The notes: a model not told the origin generated them from the sequence alone. Counted from the stretch's first letter, positions 25,458 to 34,926 are shown. The stretch: 64,000 nucleotides of DNA from Terriglobus roseus DSM 18391 (GCF_000265425.1 NC_018014.1:1488001-1552000), one strand, 5' to 3'. Made by a program: numbers and translations.

Positions 25458-26858
25458 ATGATTTATAGCCACATAGTACGGGGTGTGCGGCACAGCTTTG
25501 CAGATCTGCGAACGCTGCTGGCATGCGCCTCGCCGTTGCGATCCGGTGACGAACTGGCCGGGGTCGCTGCCGCGAGTGCTCAGGAGCGCGCAATTGCGCA
25601 AATGACGCTGGCTGAGCTGCCACTCAGTGCTTTCGTGGAAGAGCCTCTTGTGCCGTACGAGAGCGATGCTGTAACCCGGTTGATCTTCGACACACATCAC
25701 GTAACGCAGAGTCAGGCTGCGTTTGCACCATTCGCATCGCTGACGGTGGGCGAGTTTCGGGACTGGCTGCTCTCTGACAATGCCACGGGCGACCAACTGT
25801 CGGCGCTGGCGGGCGCGTTAATGCCGGAGATGGCTGCGGCGGTCAGCAAGCTGATGCGGGCGCAGGACTTGATCTATGTTGCGCGAAAGATCAGCGTGGT
25901 GACGCGCTTCCGTACGACGGTCGGGCTCTCAGGGCGGCTTGCAACGCGGCTGCAGCCGAATCATCCTACGGACGATCCGCTTGGAATCGCAGCGAGCATG
26001 CTGGATGGTCTTCTGCTTGGCTCGGGTGATGCCGTCATTGGCATCAACCCGGTGTCGGACAACGTGTCGACTGTGACGACGCTGCTGCGACTGATTGATC
26101 ATGTGCGCGTGCGCTATGCCATCCCGACGCAGAACTGCGTGCTGGCACACATCACCACGCAGATGCAGGCGATGGAGCAGGGTGCGCCGCTGGATCTGCT
26201 CTTCCAGTCGATTGCAGGGACGGAGGGTGCGAACACTTCCTTCGGCATCAACCTGCCGCTGCTGGAGGATGCGCATGCGATGGCGCGCGAGTTGAAGCGG
26301 GGCGGCCTGGATGGTGAGACGGGTGCGGAGAACATCTTCTACTTTGAGACGGGACAGGGAAGTGCGCTTTCTGCGAATGCGCATCATGGTGTCGACCAGC
26401 AGACGCTGGAGGCGCGCGCCTACGCCGTTGCACGGCACTTCAAGCCCATGCTGGTGAATACCGTCGTCGGGTTTATCGGTCCTGAATATCTGTATGACGG
26501 CAAGCAGATTCTGCGTGCGGGTTTGGAAGATCACTTCTGCGGCAAGCTGCTGGGGCTGCCCATGGGTTGCGATATCTGCTACACGAACCATGCCGAGGCC
26601 GATGGCGATGACATGGATGCGCTGCTGACGATGCTGGGCGCAGCCGGTGTGAATTACATCATGGGCGTGCCCGGTGCGGACGACGTGATGCTGGGGTATC
26701 AGAGCACGTCGTTCCATGACGCGCTTTACCTGCGCCGACTGCTGGGGCTGCGGCCTGCACCGGAGTTTGAGCGGTGGCTGGAGGGTGACGACTTTCATCG
26801 TCTGCAGCATGCGGGCCAGCCCGCGGCACTGCTGCCAGGCGGGGGGCGTCGTGGGTGA
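25458..26858 (+). CDS. eutB: Ethanolamine ammonia-lyase large subunit
   Basis: Large subunit of the cobalamin-dependent enzyme that converts ethanolamine to acetaldehyde and ammonia. The 466-residue length fits the family. Recognisable blocks include DLIYVARKISVVTRFRTTVG, GINPVSDNVSTV, FQSIAGTEGANTSFGINLPL, FYFETGQGSALSANAHHGVDQQT, cited in part, and GCDICYTNHAEADGDDMD near the C-terminus, with YIMGVPGADDVMLGYQSTSFHD. It overlaps the downstream eutC by 8 bases. No eutA, shell proteins, or aldehyde dehydrogenase are nearby. The 63-base gap before it is too short to hold a cobalamin riboswitch. Likely used for ethanolamine as nitrogen source. Confidence 0.96.
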   Translation: MIYSHIVRGVRHSFADLRTLLACASPLRSGDELAGVAAASAQERAIAQMTLAELPLSAFVEEPLVPYESDAVTRLIFDTHHVTQSQAAFAPFASLTVGEFRDWLLSDNATGDQLSALAGALMPEMAAAVSKLMRAQDLIYVARKISVVTRFRTTVGLSGRLATRLQPNHPTDDPLGIAASMLDGLLLGSGDAVIGINPVSDNVSTVTTLLRLIDHVRVRYAIPTQNCVLAHITTQMQAMEQGAPLDLLFQSIAGTEGANTSFGINLPLLEDAHAMARELKRGGLDGETGAENIFYFETGQGSALSANAHHGVDQQTLEARAYAVARHFKPMLVNTVVGFIGPEYLYDGKQILRAGLEDHFCGKLLGLPMGCDICYTNHAEADGDDMDALLTMLGAAGVNYIMGVPGADDVMLGYQSTSFHDALYLRRLLGLRPAPEFERWLEGDDFHRLQHAGQPAALLPGGGRRG

Positions 26859-27633
26859 GGATCTTTCGACTCTCGCGCGTAGTAGCGAAGTGGCAACTAC
26901 CGCGGCGCGGATCTCGCTGGGCCTGACCGGGCCGTCAATCCCCACGCGCGAGCAACTTCGGTTCCAACTGGATCACGCACTGGCACGCGATGCGGTGCAT
27001 GCCACGATGGACTCCGCAGGGCTGTTGCAACAACTGCGTCAGCGAGGGATGGAGGGCATGCTGCTGCGCAGTGCGGCCTGCCAGGAGACGTCCCCGCGTG
27101 ACCGTCGCGTGTATCTGCGACGACCGGACCTTGGGCGCAGGCTCCACGAGAGTTCGCGTGACGAATTGATGGGGCGGACAAAGAGCGGCGTGGATGACGG
27201 CCGGATTGTCTTCGCCATTGTGGATGGGTTGTCTGCGCTTGCCGTGGAGCGGCATGCGTTACCGCTGATGGATGCCACACTGCCGTTGCTGCAGCCGGAC
27301 AAAGTCGCGGGACCGGTTTGTGTGGTGCAACAGGGGCGCGTTGCAGTGGGGGATGAGATCGGTCATCTGCTTCGGGCGGAGTTGATGGTGCTGCTGATCG
27401 GGGAGCGGCCGGGGCTGAGCGCGCCGGATTCCATGGGGGTCTATCTCACGTGGGCGCCGAGGCCTGGGCGCACCGACGCGGAGCGCAACTGCATTTCAAA
27501 CATCCGGCTTGAGGGACTTAATTATGCAGATGCCGCCCATCGTATCGCATTTTATGTGCGCGAAGCTCGGCGGCTGCAGTCTACCGGCTTCGCTTTGAAG
27601 GAGTCGGCGAGTTCGACGGCGACACTGGAGTAG
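26851..27633 (+). CDS. eutC: Ethanolamine ammonia-lyase small subunit
   Basis: Small subunit of ethanolamine ammonia-lyase, about 260 residues, partner of EutB and contributor to adenosylcobalamin binding. Family blocks are present: ARISLGLTGPSIPTREQLRF, DRRVYLRRPDLGRRL, VFAIVDGLSALAVERHA, VQQGRVAVGDEIGHLL, LIGERPGLSAPDSMGVYLTW and ERNCISNIRLEGL. The GTG start at 26851 overlaps the eutB stop codon by 8 bases, with a G-rich ribosome site before it; the longer in-frame stretch upstream lies inside eutB and is not family-like. Translational coupling with eutB is expected. Confidence 0.95.
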   Translation: MGEDLSTLARSSEVATTAARISLGLTGPSIPTREQLRFQLDHALARDAVHATMDSAGLLQQLRQRGMEGMLLRSAACQETSPRDRRVYLRRPDLGRRLHESSRDELMGRTKSGVDDGRIVFAIVDGLSALAVERHALPLMDATLPLLQPDKVAGPVCVVQQGRVAVGDEIGHLLRAELMVLLIGERPGLSAPDSMGVYLTWAPRPGRTDAERNCISNIRLEGLNYADAAHRIAFYVREARRLQSTGFALKESASSTATLE

Positions 27634-27652
27634 TTCGTTTATTTGTCCAGGC

Positions 27653-29464
27653 CTACTTCGTGGCGCTGACCGGAGCGGCAGCGGGGATGACGCTTACTGG
27701 AATCTCAATGGCTCCAACTTTGCCGCTCAGGTTGTCCTTCAAGCCAATACGTAAGAAATATTCGCCCTTCATGGGAACGCTGATCTGTTCCTGGTATTGC
27801 ACGCCGGACTGGGACATTTGCTGGAAGGCCGCGGGCGTGATCTTTGCCTGTGCGTTCTGTGAGAACAGTGTCATGGGCTGGCCATCGGGATCGTAAACCA
27901 CGGTTGCGAATCGTGCGCCGGAGATGCGTGTGCCGTCGGGTTGCAATTGGAAGTCAAAGTCGTTCACGCTGCTGGCGATGTAGATGGTGAAGTTACGGTA
28001 GGGTGGTTTTACCTTGCCGGCGACGACACTGCCTTCTGCGATTTTGTCGGACGTGCCGTTTGGAACGATCTTGGCCTTGAAGAGGATCTGGGTGGGGTCC
28101 GGAGCGCCGCGCTGCATGGCAGCATTCAATGGATCGATACTGACGCCTGCTGTTTTTGTAGCGGCAGTGCTGTCATGATCCAGATGCTTATACGAGGGAT
28201 CATCCGCGTAGTAGCCACGCCGGTAGGTCAAGGTGTACTTGATGCCGGAGGTTGCGCGGACGACGATCTTCCGGTACTTGCCATTCCAGTCCCGATTCGT
28301 AGGACTGTAGACGAGCGTGTAGTAATTGGCCCCCGCGTGAAAGGCGGAGTCTACGGCGCCGGTCAGGTCATTGGTATTGACGAAGGCTTTGCCACCGGTG
28401 GCCTCAGCCATCTCGAGCATGGTGCTGTGCTCCTGCGCGGTGTTGGTAAAGAAGGTTTGTGTGTCCTTGTTGAGTCGGGCAGGATTGCGGCCGTATTGAG
28501 AGAGCGAGTTGGAGGCGTCCATCATGGGCGCCGCGAATAGGCCGCGGGCATCCACAGGATAGACGGCCACCTGGGACCGCGCGAGCAGGTTCGTGGTCTC
28601 GCGGAACTCGTTCTCCATACTCATGACCGCAGCGAATGGATCTTTCAAATCGCCGTCGGGCAACACATTTAAGGGGAAGGAACCGGACATCCAGATCAGG
28701 TTCTTGCGCCCGTTCAGACCGTTGAGGTAGCGCGCCATCTGGTTCAGGGCGGTAAGAGTGAGCAGAACGCGGGTGCGCAGTTGATCGCTCGCGACCACGG
28801 CCTCAAACTGTTGAAGGTTCGCGGCGAGCTCTGCGGCGCCGGGGACATTACCCATGGATTCGGTTAATTGATCTGAGACGGTCTGCGTTCCGAGCGGCTC
28901 TGCCAGCACCGGGGATTGCTTGCTCTTCGAACGCTTGCCCTGCAGGCCTGCCCGGAGCAGCGCCGGGTCCGAGGTGAATCCCTGGAGAAGGTACAGCCGA
29001 CGAGACAGGCCGAAGATTGCCACGTGTTGATTGGGCTTCATCTTCTCAAGGAACGCGATCATCTTCTGCCGCACTACCATCTGGCTCGCCATCGGCGTGT
29101 TGAGCGTGTCCAGCAGGATCACGTTGAGGGGCCCGTCGTCCGGCACCTGTGAGAAGTTCGTGTAGGTGCCCGCAGGCATCCGCGGAACCGTCTGGGTGCT
29201 GGGACCCGAGGAAGCCTCGGTATGTTCCTCGAAGTGGTCCACATGCTGTGGCGCGCCATTCTCCAGCACGGCAAAGTCGCCTGCCTTCAGGTGGGTCACC
29301 GCAACTCCGTCGGCGCCGGTGACGCTGACATCCAGGACGACGATCTGGGTACTCGTGCGGATCGTGTCTGCCGTGGCCGCTGGCGTAGCCGCTGCGGGCG
29401 GTGCCTGAGCGATGAGCACGATCGGCGACGCGAGAGCACAGAGCAACGCAAGGCAAAGACGCAT
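27653..29464 (-). CDS. VWFA-related acidobacterial-domain secreted protein
   Basis: Exported protein of about 603 residues with a signal peptide (MRLCLALLCALASPIVLIAQA). The body matches the 'VWFA-related Acidobacterial domain' family: TQIVVLDVSVTGADGVAVTH, LKAGDFAVLENG, then a von Willebrand A-like core starting NVILLDTLNTPMAS where the metal-site DxSxS motif is altered to DTLNT. Later parts include LIWMSGSFPL and YYTLVYSPTNRDWNGKYRKI, also typical. Function of the family is unknown; adhesion or protein-protein interaction is commonly guessed. ATG at 29464 is preferred because AGGAG lies 6 bases before it, while earlier in-frame ATGs lack one. It is convergent with eutC. Confidence 0.88.
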   Translation of the reverse strand: MRLCLALLCALASPIVLIAQAPPAAATPAATADTIRTSTQIVVLDVSVTGADGVAVTHLKAGDFAVLENGAPQHVDHFEEHTEASSGPSTQTVPRMPAGTYTNFSQVPDDGPLNVILLDTLNTPMASQMVVRQKMIAFLEKMKPNQHVAIFGLSRRLYLLQGFTSDPALLRAGLQGKRSKSKQSPVLAEPLGTQTVSDQLTESMGNVPGAAELAANLQQFEAVVASDQLRTRVLLTLTALNQMARYLNGLNGRKNLIWMSGSFPLNVLPDGDLKDPFAAVMSMENEFRETTNLLARSQVAVYPVDARGLFAAPMMDASNSLSQYGRNPARLNKDTQTFFTNTAQEHSTMLEMAEATGGKAFVNTNDLTGAVDSAFHAGANYYTLVYSPTNRDWNGKYRKIVVRATSGIKYTLTYRRGYYADDPSYKHLDHDSTAATKTAGVSIDPLNAAMQRGAPDPTQILFKAKIVPNGTSDKIAEGSVVAGKVKPPYRNFTIYIASSVNDFDFQLQPDGTRISGARFATVVYDPDGQPMTLFSQNAQAKITPAAFQQMSQSGVQYQEQISVPMKGEYFLRIGLKDNLSGKVGAIEIPVSVIPAAAPVSATK

Positions 29465-29588
29465 GACTGCTCCTGGAGAGGTTCGAGCCATGCTCCCACA
29501 GGCCGAGTCGTTATCCAAGCAGTTTTCTCTTCGTTGCGGTGATGGGAAGACCAAAGCGGGACAAGCGTTACTTGCGTTTGGAAAACGC

Positions 29589-29616
29589 AGAAGGCGCGCC
29601 CATCGGCGCGCCTTCT
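29589..29616 (-). terminator. Strong hairpin terminator of the third TonB receptor gene
   Basis: A 12-bp perfect stem (AGAAGGCGCGCC / GGCGCGCCTTCT) with a 4-nt loop lies 21 bases after the receptor's stop codon on the minus strand and is followed there by a short T-rich stretch (GCGTTTTCC). Confidence 0.78.
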
Positions 29617-29637
29617 GATGTTGCCGTTCCTTCAGGA

Positions 29638-32556
29638 TTAGAAGCTGAAGTTCATCTGCAGTGTGACCGTTCGTACCGCGGCGGAACTGCCGCCAGGGCC
29701 GAACGAGCTGAGTGATGTGGACCGTCCGAAGAGGTTCTTCGAAGGATCCGCGTTGTAGCTCGACAGGGAACCGTTAGGCGTTGAATACGGCACGTAGTTG
29801 AAGAGGTTCTGGATCTGCGCGCCGATGTTCACGGTGTACTTGTTGCGGGAGCTGATGCCGCCGCCGAAGCCGCCACCGGGACCACCGCCGCCAGGACCGC
29901 CGCGTCCACCACCACCGCCGCCAGGGCCACCGGGAGGCGGTCCGCCTGCGGGCGGTCCGCCGGGACCACCCTGACCAGCGGCATTGGGTGCCCCGGACTT
30001 CTTGCCGAAGCCGAAGACCTTCACGATGCGCAGGTTACCCTGCACGTTCGCAGGACCAGTGCAGTAGCCGGGAGTGACGCGGTTGGCTGCCGTAACCGAG
30101 ATCGTGAAGTCAGTCGCCGTCTTGCAGTTACCGGAGACGCCATTCGCGAAGCCCGCACGGTCATTGAACTGGGTATCGCCATTCACATCGGTGCCGGTGG
30201 TGATGTTGTAAAAGTTGCCTGAGTTCACCGAGAGGAAAGGACTCAGGTTAATGCCGTATTTCGCCTGGATGTTACCGAAGAGGAAGACGCGATGACGCTG
30301 CGCGAAGAGCGAGCGGCCGTAGTCCGTCTTAGGATTCAGGCTGTCCGTCGGGAAGCTGTTCGCACCGTTCGCATTCGAGTTCGCGTACTGCAGGCTGTAG
30401 AAGCCGAAGAGCGAAAGACGGCTTGAAACCTGTGTACGGAAGTTGGCGATGAACTGGTTCTGCCGGAAGACGCCGCCCGACTGGTACTGGTAGATGTAGT
30501 TGTTGCCGCTTGGGATCGAACGCGACAAGTACTGATGATTGCCGATGCTGTTGATGTAGTTGAAGGAGATCGTCGTGCGTTTGCCCACCTGCTGGTCCAG
30601 ACCGATGGTGGTCTGCATGGTGTACGCGCTGCGCAGACCAGCGCCGAGTTGGTAGGTGGTTTGCGACGCTGACGTGCTGCTGCCGCATGCCGCGATGTTC
30701 GTCGGGCTGCAGTTCTGCAGGGTACCGGTCGGGGTTGCAGCGCGGTAGATCTGAGTCACCTGGTTAATGCCATTCTGCCGTAGCGTCTGGATGCTGTCGG
30801 CGACATCGAAGCGATCGTAGAAGATGCCCCAGCCCGCACGGAGGACGGTCAGCGGATTGCCCGTCTTACGAGGGATGCCGTAAGAGAGGGAAAAGCGTGG
30901 CGCAAAGTCGGCGTTGCTGTGGATCTTATTCTGCGTCTCGTACCGGATGCCGTAGCTAAGCGACAAGTTCGGCTTGATGCGCCAATCGTCTTCCGCATAC
31001 AGGCCAAGGTCGGCAATGCTTTGCTCTGCCTTGGGATTGCTGATGGTCGTGACGCGATATTGGAACGGATTGTTGCTTACGTAGTTCGCGGCGCTCTGAT
31101 AGACAAACGAGCCATTAGATCCTGCGGTGGAGAAGAGCGCCTCGCGGTTGATCCGGAGACGCCCACCAATGCGGATGAAGTTCTTCTGCAGCGCGATGGA
31201 TGTGTAGTTCTGCAACTCGAAGTGATCCATGGTGCTGCTTTGCGTACCGGCTGCCGAGCCGCCGCTGGCGAAGTAGCCGGTCAGCGTCAGCGTCGGTGCG
31301 GTGCTCAGCGGATTCTGCGTATTGTTCTGACGCTCAATCGCCATGCGGGTTTCATTGATGATCTTCGAATTGAAGATCTGGGTGTCACTGATCTGCAACT
31401 GGCTCTCACGCTGACCGGTGTTGTACCCCGTGGTGTTCAACGAGGTCGAACCGAGGCCGGCGTTGGTCTGCGTGTTGTGCTCGAACTGGTACCGCACCGT
31501 AAGTGTATTGGTCGCGCTCAACGCCAGATCGATGCGTGGCGTGATCTGGTACCGCGTCTGCGGGTGGAAGGTCGCGCGGGCAGTATCAGGATATGGATTC
31601 AATGCGCATGCCAGGTTGCCGGGCGCGCACAGAACGCCGGGTGTCGCAGGATTACTGATAATCTGGCCGGCGAAGATGCTGTTGTCCTGAATGTCGCGGT
31701 AGTTGCCGCCCACGGAGTAGGAACTGCTCTTTGTAAGTGGACCGGTCAAGGATCCAAGAAAGAAGATGCGGTGATAGTCGGGCTGCTGGTTGCTCGACCC
31801 GAGGAACGGGCTTGAGGTATTGAACTGCTTGGTGTTGCCCTGCAAGCTCATCTGGCCGTGAATCTTGTCGGTGCCCGGCTTGGTGAAGACTTCCACACGA
31901 CCGAAGCCTTGCTTATCGAACTGTGCCGAGAACGGATTCTGGTTCACGCGGATTTCGCGGATCGACGACTTTGGCGGGAGAGTGCCGCCGGTGAAGCCGT
32001 CAACGTAGATCTGCCCGCCACTGGGACCGGCCGTAGGGCCGGCGAGCGCGGATAGCTGGTCGGCCAGTTCGTCTGGATCGTCTGAGAGTGCTTCCAGATC
32101 CTTATCCTTGATGACGACCGAGCTGCCGTTGGCATCGGCATCGACGGACACCTTGGTGTTCTCGGTCGTGACATTGATCTCGGTGTTTTCTGACTGGACC
32201 GCAAGGCCGGCGTTGATCGCCAGCGGCGCTGTCGTCACACGCACACCCTGACGGACGAATGAGGCGAAGCCGGGCATGGAGACGGTGAGCGCGTAGGTAC
32301 CGGTGGGGACGTTGCGGAAGCTGTAGCCGCCGTCAGCACCAGAGGTAACGGTAAGTGCGGAGCCGCTGGCAGGTGTCAGCGTCACCGTAGCGCCCGGGAT
32401 CGCAGCCTGGTCCGGATCAAGCACAAAGCCGGATACGGTGCCGGCGGCCGTTGCCTGTGCCCACGCCGAGGGCGCATGCAGTGTCGTCACGCACGCGGCG
32501 ATCGGCAGGGCAGTCATCATGACCGACCGCGCGAAAAGAGATAGGGACTTGTTCAT
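29638..32556 (-). CDS. TonB-dependent receptor-like protein with Gly/Pro-rich segment
   Basis: Outer membrane protein of 972 residues. Signal peptide (MNKSLSLFARSVMMTALPIA... to APSAWAQA), carboxypeptidase-regulatory-like domain (GTVSGFVLDPDQAAIPGATV), plug with short DxD-like segment (KDKDLEALSDDPDELADQL; QIYVDGFTGGTLPPKSSIRE), and beta-barrel ending in QMNFSF. Near the C-terminus, bases about 29860-29990 encode a Gly/Pro-rich run (PPAGGPPPGGPGGGGG type) between barrel strands, probably a long surface loop or periplasmic turn. GAGG lies 6 bases before the ATG at 32556. It is divergent from a CpxRA-like system, with a CpxR-type box between. Substrate unknown. Confidence 0.88.
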   Translation of the reverse strand: MNKSLSLFARSVMMTALPIAACVTTLHAPSAWAQATAAGTVSGFVLDPDQAAIPGATVTLTPASGSALTVTSGADGGYSFRNVPTGTYALTVSMPGFASFVRQGVRVTTAPLAINAGLAVQSENTEINVTTENTKVSVDADANGSSVVIKDKDLEALSDDPDELADQLSALAGPTAGPSGGQIYVDGFTGGTLPPKSSIREIRVNQNPFSAQFDKQGFGRVEVFTKPGTDKIHGQMSLQGNTKQFNTSSPFLGSSNQQPDYHRIFFLGSLTGPLTKSSSYSVGGNYRDIQDNSIFAGQIISNPATPGVLCAPGNLACALNPYPDTARATFHPQTRYQITPRIDLALSATNTLTVRYQFEHNTQTNAGLGSTSLNTTGYNTGQRESQLQISDTQIFNSKIINETRMAIERQNNTQNPLSTAPTLTLTGYFASGGSAAGTQSSTMDHFELQNYTSIALQKNFIRIGGRLRINREALFSTAGSNGSFVYQSAANYVSNNPFQYRVTTISNPKAEQSIADLGLYAEDDWRIKPNLSLSYGIRYETQNKIHSNADFAPRFSLSYGIPRKTGNPLTVLRAGWGIFYDRFDVADSIQTLRQNGINQVTQIYRAATPTGTLQNCSPTNIAACGSSTSASQTTYQLGAGLRSAYTMQTTIGLDQQVGKRTTISFNYINSIGNHQYLSRSIPSGNNYIYQYQSGGVFRQNQFIANFRTQVSSRLSLFGFYSLQYANSNANGANSFPTDSLNPKTDYGRSLFAQRHRVFLFGNIQAKYGINLSPFLSVNSGNFYNITTGTDVNGDTQFNDRAGFANGVSGNCKTATDFTISVTAANRVTPGYCTGPANVQGNLRIVKVFGFGKKSGAPNAAGQGGPGGPPAGGPPPGGPGGGGGGRGGPGGGGPGGGFGGGISSRNKYTVNIGAQIQNLFNYVPYSTPNGSLSSYNADPSKNLFGRSTSLSSFGPGGSSAAVRTVTLQMNFSF

Positions 32557-32646
32557 CTGTGACCTCAAAGTGTTCGGAACCGCGGCCAAAGCCAACCGGC
32601 GCACGAACAGAAGACCGTGTTTCCACCCTACCGAAAGTCACAGAGT

Positions 32647-32660
32647 GTAAAGGTTTGTAA
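32647..32660. promoter_or_regulatory. Perfect CpxR-type box between TonB receptor and two-component operon
   Basis: GTAAA-GGTTT-GTAA matches the enterobacterial CpxR consensus GTAAA(N5)GTAA exactly. It lies 90 bases upstream of the receptor start on one side and 64 bases upstream of the response regulator start on the other. The adjacent regulator is CpxR-like, so autoregulation and receptor control are plausible. Confidence 0.55.
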
Positions 32661-32724
32661 CGAACGCCAAATTCGGGCGTACTTGAGTGACAAACTATGG
32701 CTGTAAGCGGGGGCGTCGACGGCT

Positions 32725-33435
32725 GTGGCACCGGATCTGGAAAGCGTTCTATTGGTCGATGACGACCTGGAGTTGTGCACCATGCTGGAGAGCTACCTGT
32801 CTCGGCATGGATGGAAGGTCACGTCCACGCACAATGGGCAGGACGGCATTCGAGCCGCGCAATCGCTATCGCCCAGCCTGATCATTCTGGACGGCATGCT
32901 GCCGGACATGGACGGCTTTGACGTGCTGCGCCGGATTCGCGCTACGGATAATGTGCCCGTGTTGCTGCTGACCGCGCGCGGCGAAGAGATCGATCGCATC
33001 GTTGGCCTGGAGATGGGCGCTGACGACTATCTTGGCAAGCCCTTCAACCCGAGGGAACTGCTGGCGCGGATGCGTGCCATCCATCGTCGTGCTGCGCCAC
33101 GCGAGGATGCCGATACCATCGCACCCGACTTTGTTACGAACGAGGCCAGGCGCGAGATCAGCTTTCGGGGGCAGGTGATTATCCTCACGGACATTGAATA
33201 CCGCTTGCTGGCGACCCTGTTGCGCGGCGGTGCGGAGGTGGTAGACCGTGAAGACCTGACGCGGCAGGCCTTCGATCGCGAATCGCGACCGTTTGATCGC
33301 AGTCTGGATATGCATGTCTCGCGCCTGCGGCGAAAACTGGATCAGTTGGAAGGATTCAAGGGTACTGTAAAGTCCATACGCAATAGTGGTTACCTGCTGG
33401 TGCAGGATGAAGAAGCAGGAGGCGCGCGGGCATGA
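32725..33435 (+). CDS. OmpR/CpxR-type response regulator
   Basis: Two-component response regulator of 236 residues. The receiver domain (about 8-120) has the acidic pair in LLVDDDLEL, the phosphorylated Asp in LIILDGMLPDMDGFD and the conserved Lys in GADDYLGKPFNPREL. The winged-helix output domain (about 135-230) contains ILTDIEYRLLATLL and SLDMHVSRLRRKLDQ. Wording is close to CpxR. The start is GTG with a G-rich site upstream. It overlaps the sensor kinase gene by 4 bases (ATGA), so the two are co-translated. A CpxR-type box precedes it. Confidence 0.93.
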   Translation: MAPDLESVLLVDDDLELCTMLESYLSRHGWKVTSTHNGQDGIRAAQSLSPSLIILDGMLPDMDGFDVLRRIRATDNVPVLLLTARGEEIDRIVGLEMGADDYLGKPFNPRELLARMRAIHRRAAPREDADTIAPDFVTNEARREISFRGQVIILTDIEYRLLATLLRGGAEVVDREDLTRQAFDRESRPFDRSLDMHVSRLRRKLDQLEGFKGTVKSIRNSGYLLVQDEEAGGARA

Positions 33436-34823
33436 AGACATTCTTCCTACAGTTGTTCCTGTCGTTCTGGCTCGCGGCGCTGGGCATCCTCATCGGTTCG
33501 ACGCTCTTGTTTCCTGGATCGAATCCCGGGCCTGCAGATAACTTTCGCGCGGCCGGCCAGGCCAGTAGCCGACGCATCGTCGACGACTCACTGCGCGAGT
33601 TTGCAGAAGATGGGTGCACGGGCCTGACGCAGTCCGAGGGCTCCTTCATTGTGCTGCGCACAGATGGCACGCCGCTGTGCAACGAGAAGCTGAGCGCGGA
33701 AGAGCAGCGCCTGATCAAGCGCACGCTTGGTGACTTGCACGGCTGGGGGTTGAATGCTCGCGCGGGTGAGTCGTGGATCCAGATGCATCCGGTCACCAGC
33801 ACGGACGGTCGCCACTGGCTGCTCTTTGGACGTACGAAGTATGTACACGGCCTCGGCATCCCACCACTGCCGCGCAATGCGCTGCCTGCATCCATCATCG
33901 TCACGTTCGTTCTGGCATTGATCCTGACGCGACCGGTGCGCCGGCTGTCGGCTGCGTTCCGGGCATTCGCTGCAGGCGATCTCTCCGTACGCCTGCCGGT
34001 CGCGCGTAACTGGTGGAGCAGTGTTGGTGGCGCGGATATCCGCGAGCTGATGCTGGACTTTAATCACATGGCCGAGCGCGTCAATGAACTAATCGAAGCA
34101 CAGAAGGTTCTTGTTCGCGACATTTCGCATGAGCTACGGTCGCCGCTGGCCCGGTTACGGCTGGCGCTCGAGATGACACGCGAAGAGAGTGAGCAGCCGC
34201 TGCCATCACTGGACCGCATGGAGGCGGAGGCCGAGCGTGTGAATGAACTCATCGGCCAGATGCTGACGCTGTCACTCATGGAAAGCACACCGCAGTCTGC
34301 GTTGAAGGAGACTGTATCTGCCGAGGAGATCGTGCGCTCGCTGCTGCCGAACATGGAGTTTGAAGCTGCGGGCCGCGGCTGCAATATTCTCTTCCATTCG
34401 CGCGGCCCGGTGCCGCAGACGTCTGGCAATCGTGAGCTCCTGCGGCGGGCGCTGGAGAACGTCATCCGCAATGCCATCCGTTTCACAGAGATTGGCACGA
34501 CGGTTGAGGTCGAGGTTTACGCGGAACAGCACGCAGTGCTCATTGGACCTGCCGTACACGTCATCGTCAGTGACCGTGGACCGGGCGTGCCGGAGCAGAA
34601 TCTGGCGATGATCTTCCGCGCCTTCTACCGCACGGACTCCGCACGGCGCGATGCTACGGGCGGCTTCGGGGTTGGTCTCTCCATTGCAGAGCGTGCCGTG
34701 GCGCTGCACGGCGGCCGCATCAGCGCACACAACCGGAATGGTGGTGGGTTGAGCGTTGAGATACTGCTGCCGGTGGCTGTGCGAGAGAACGCCGTGCCGG
34801 AACTGGTGGGAGCGACGTCTTAG
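33432..34823 (+). CDS. CpxA-like sensor histidine kinase
   Basis: Inner membrane sensor kinase of 463 residues. Membrane spans at about 6-29 (FLSFWLAALGILIGSTLLF) and 153-175 (SIIVTFVLALILTRP) bracket a roughly 120-residue periplasmic sensor. HAMP domain follows (PVRRLSAAFRAFAAGDLSVR), then the phosphoacceptor His in DISHELRSPLARLRLALEM, and the ATPase domain with N box (ENVIRNAIRFT), G1 (VSDRGPGVP) and G2 (GGFGVGLSIAERA). Wording of the His region resembles CpxA, an envelope-stress kinase. Sensed signal is unknown; neighbouring outer membrane receptor may be a target. Confidence 0.93.
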   Translation: MKTFFLQLFLSFWLAALGILIGSTLLFPGSNPGPADNFRAAGQASSRRIVDDSLREFAEDGCTGLTQSEGSFIVLRTDGTPLCNEKLSAEEQRLIKRTLGDLHGWGLNARAGESWIQMHPVTSTDGRHWLLFGRTKYVHGLGIPPLPRNALPASIIVTFVLALILTRPVRRLSAAFRAFAAGDLSVRLPVARNWWSSVGGADIRELMLDFNHMAERVNELIEAQKVLVRDISHELRSPLARLRLALEMTREESEQPLPSLDRMEAEAERVNELIGQMLTLSLMESTPQSALKETVSAEEIVRSLLPNMEFEAAGRGCNILFHSRGPVPQTSGNRELLRRALENVIRNAIRFTEIGTTVEVEVYAEQHAVLIGPAVHVIVSDRGPGVPEQNLAMIFRAFYRTDSARRDATGGFGVGLSIAERAVALHGGRISAHNRNGGGLSVEILLPVAVRENAVPELVGATS

Positions 34824-34926
34824 CTCCTTGGCACCCAGTTTTGCTGCGGTATGACAACGTGTTGGCAGGCGGGTATCTCGCAGGCTCCGGCTTCGTTTAG
34901 AGTGGGTCCGAAGGGTCTCGATAACG

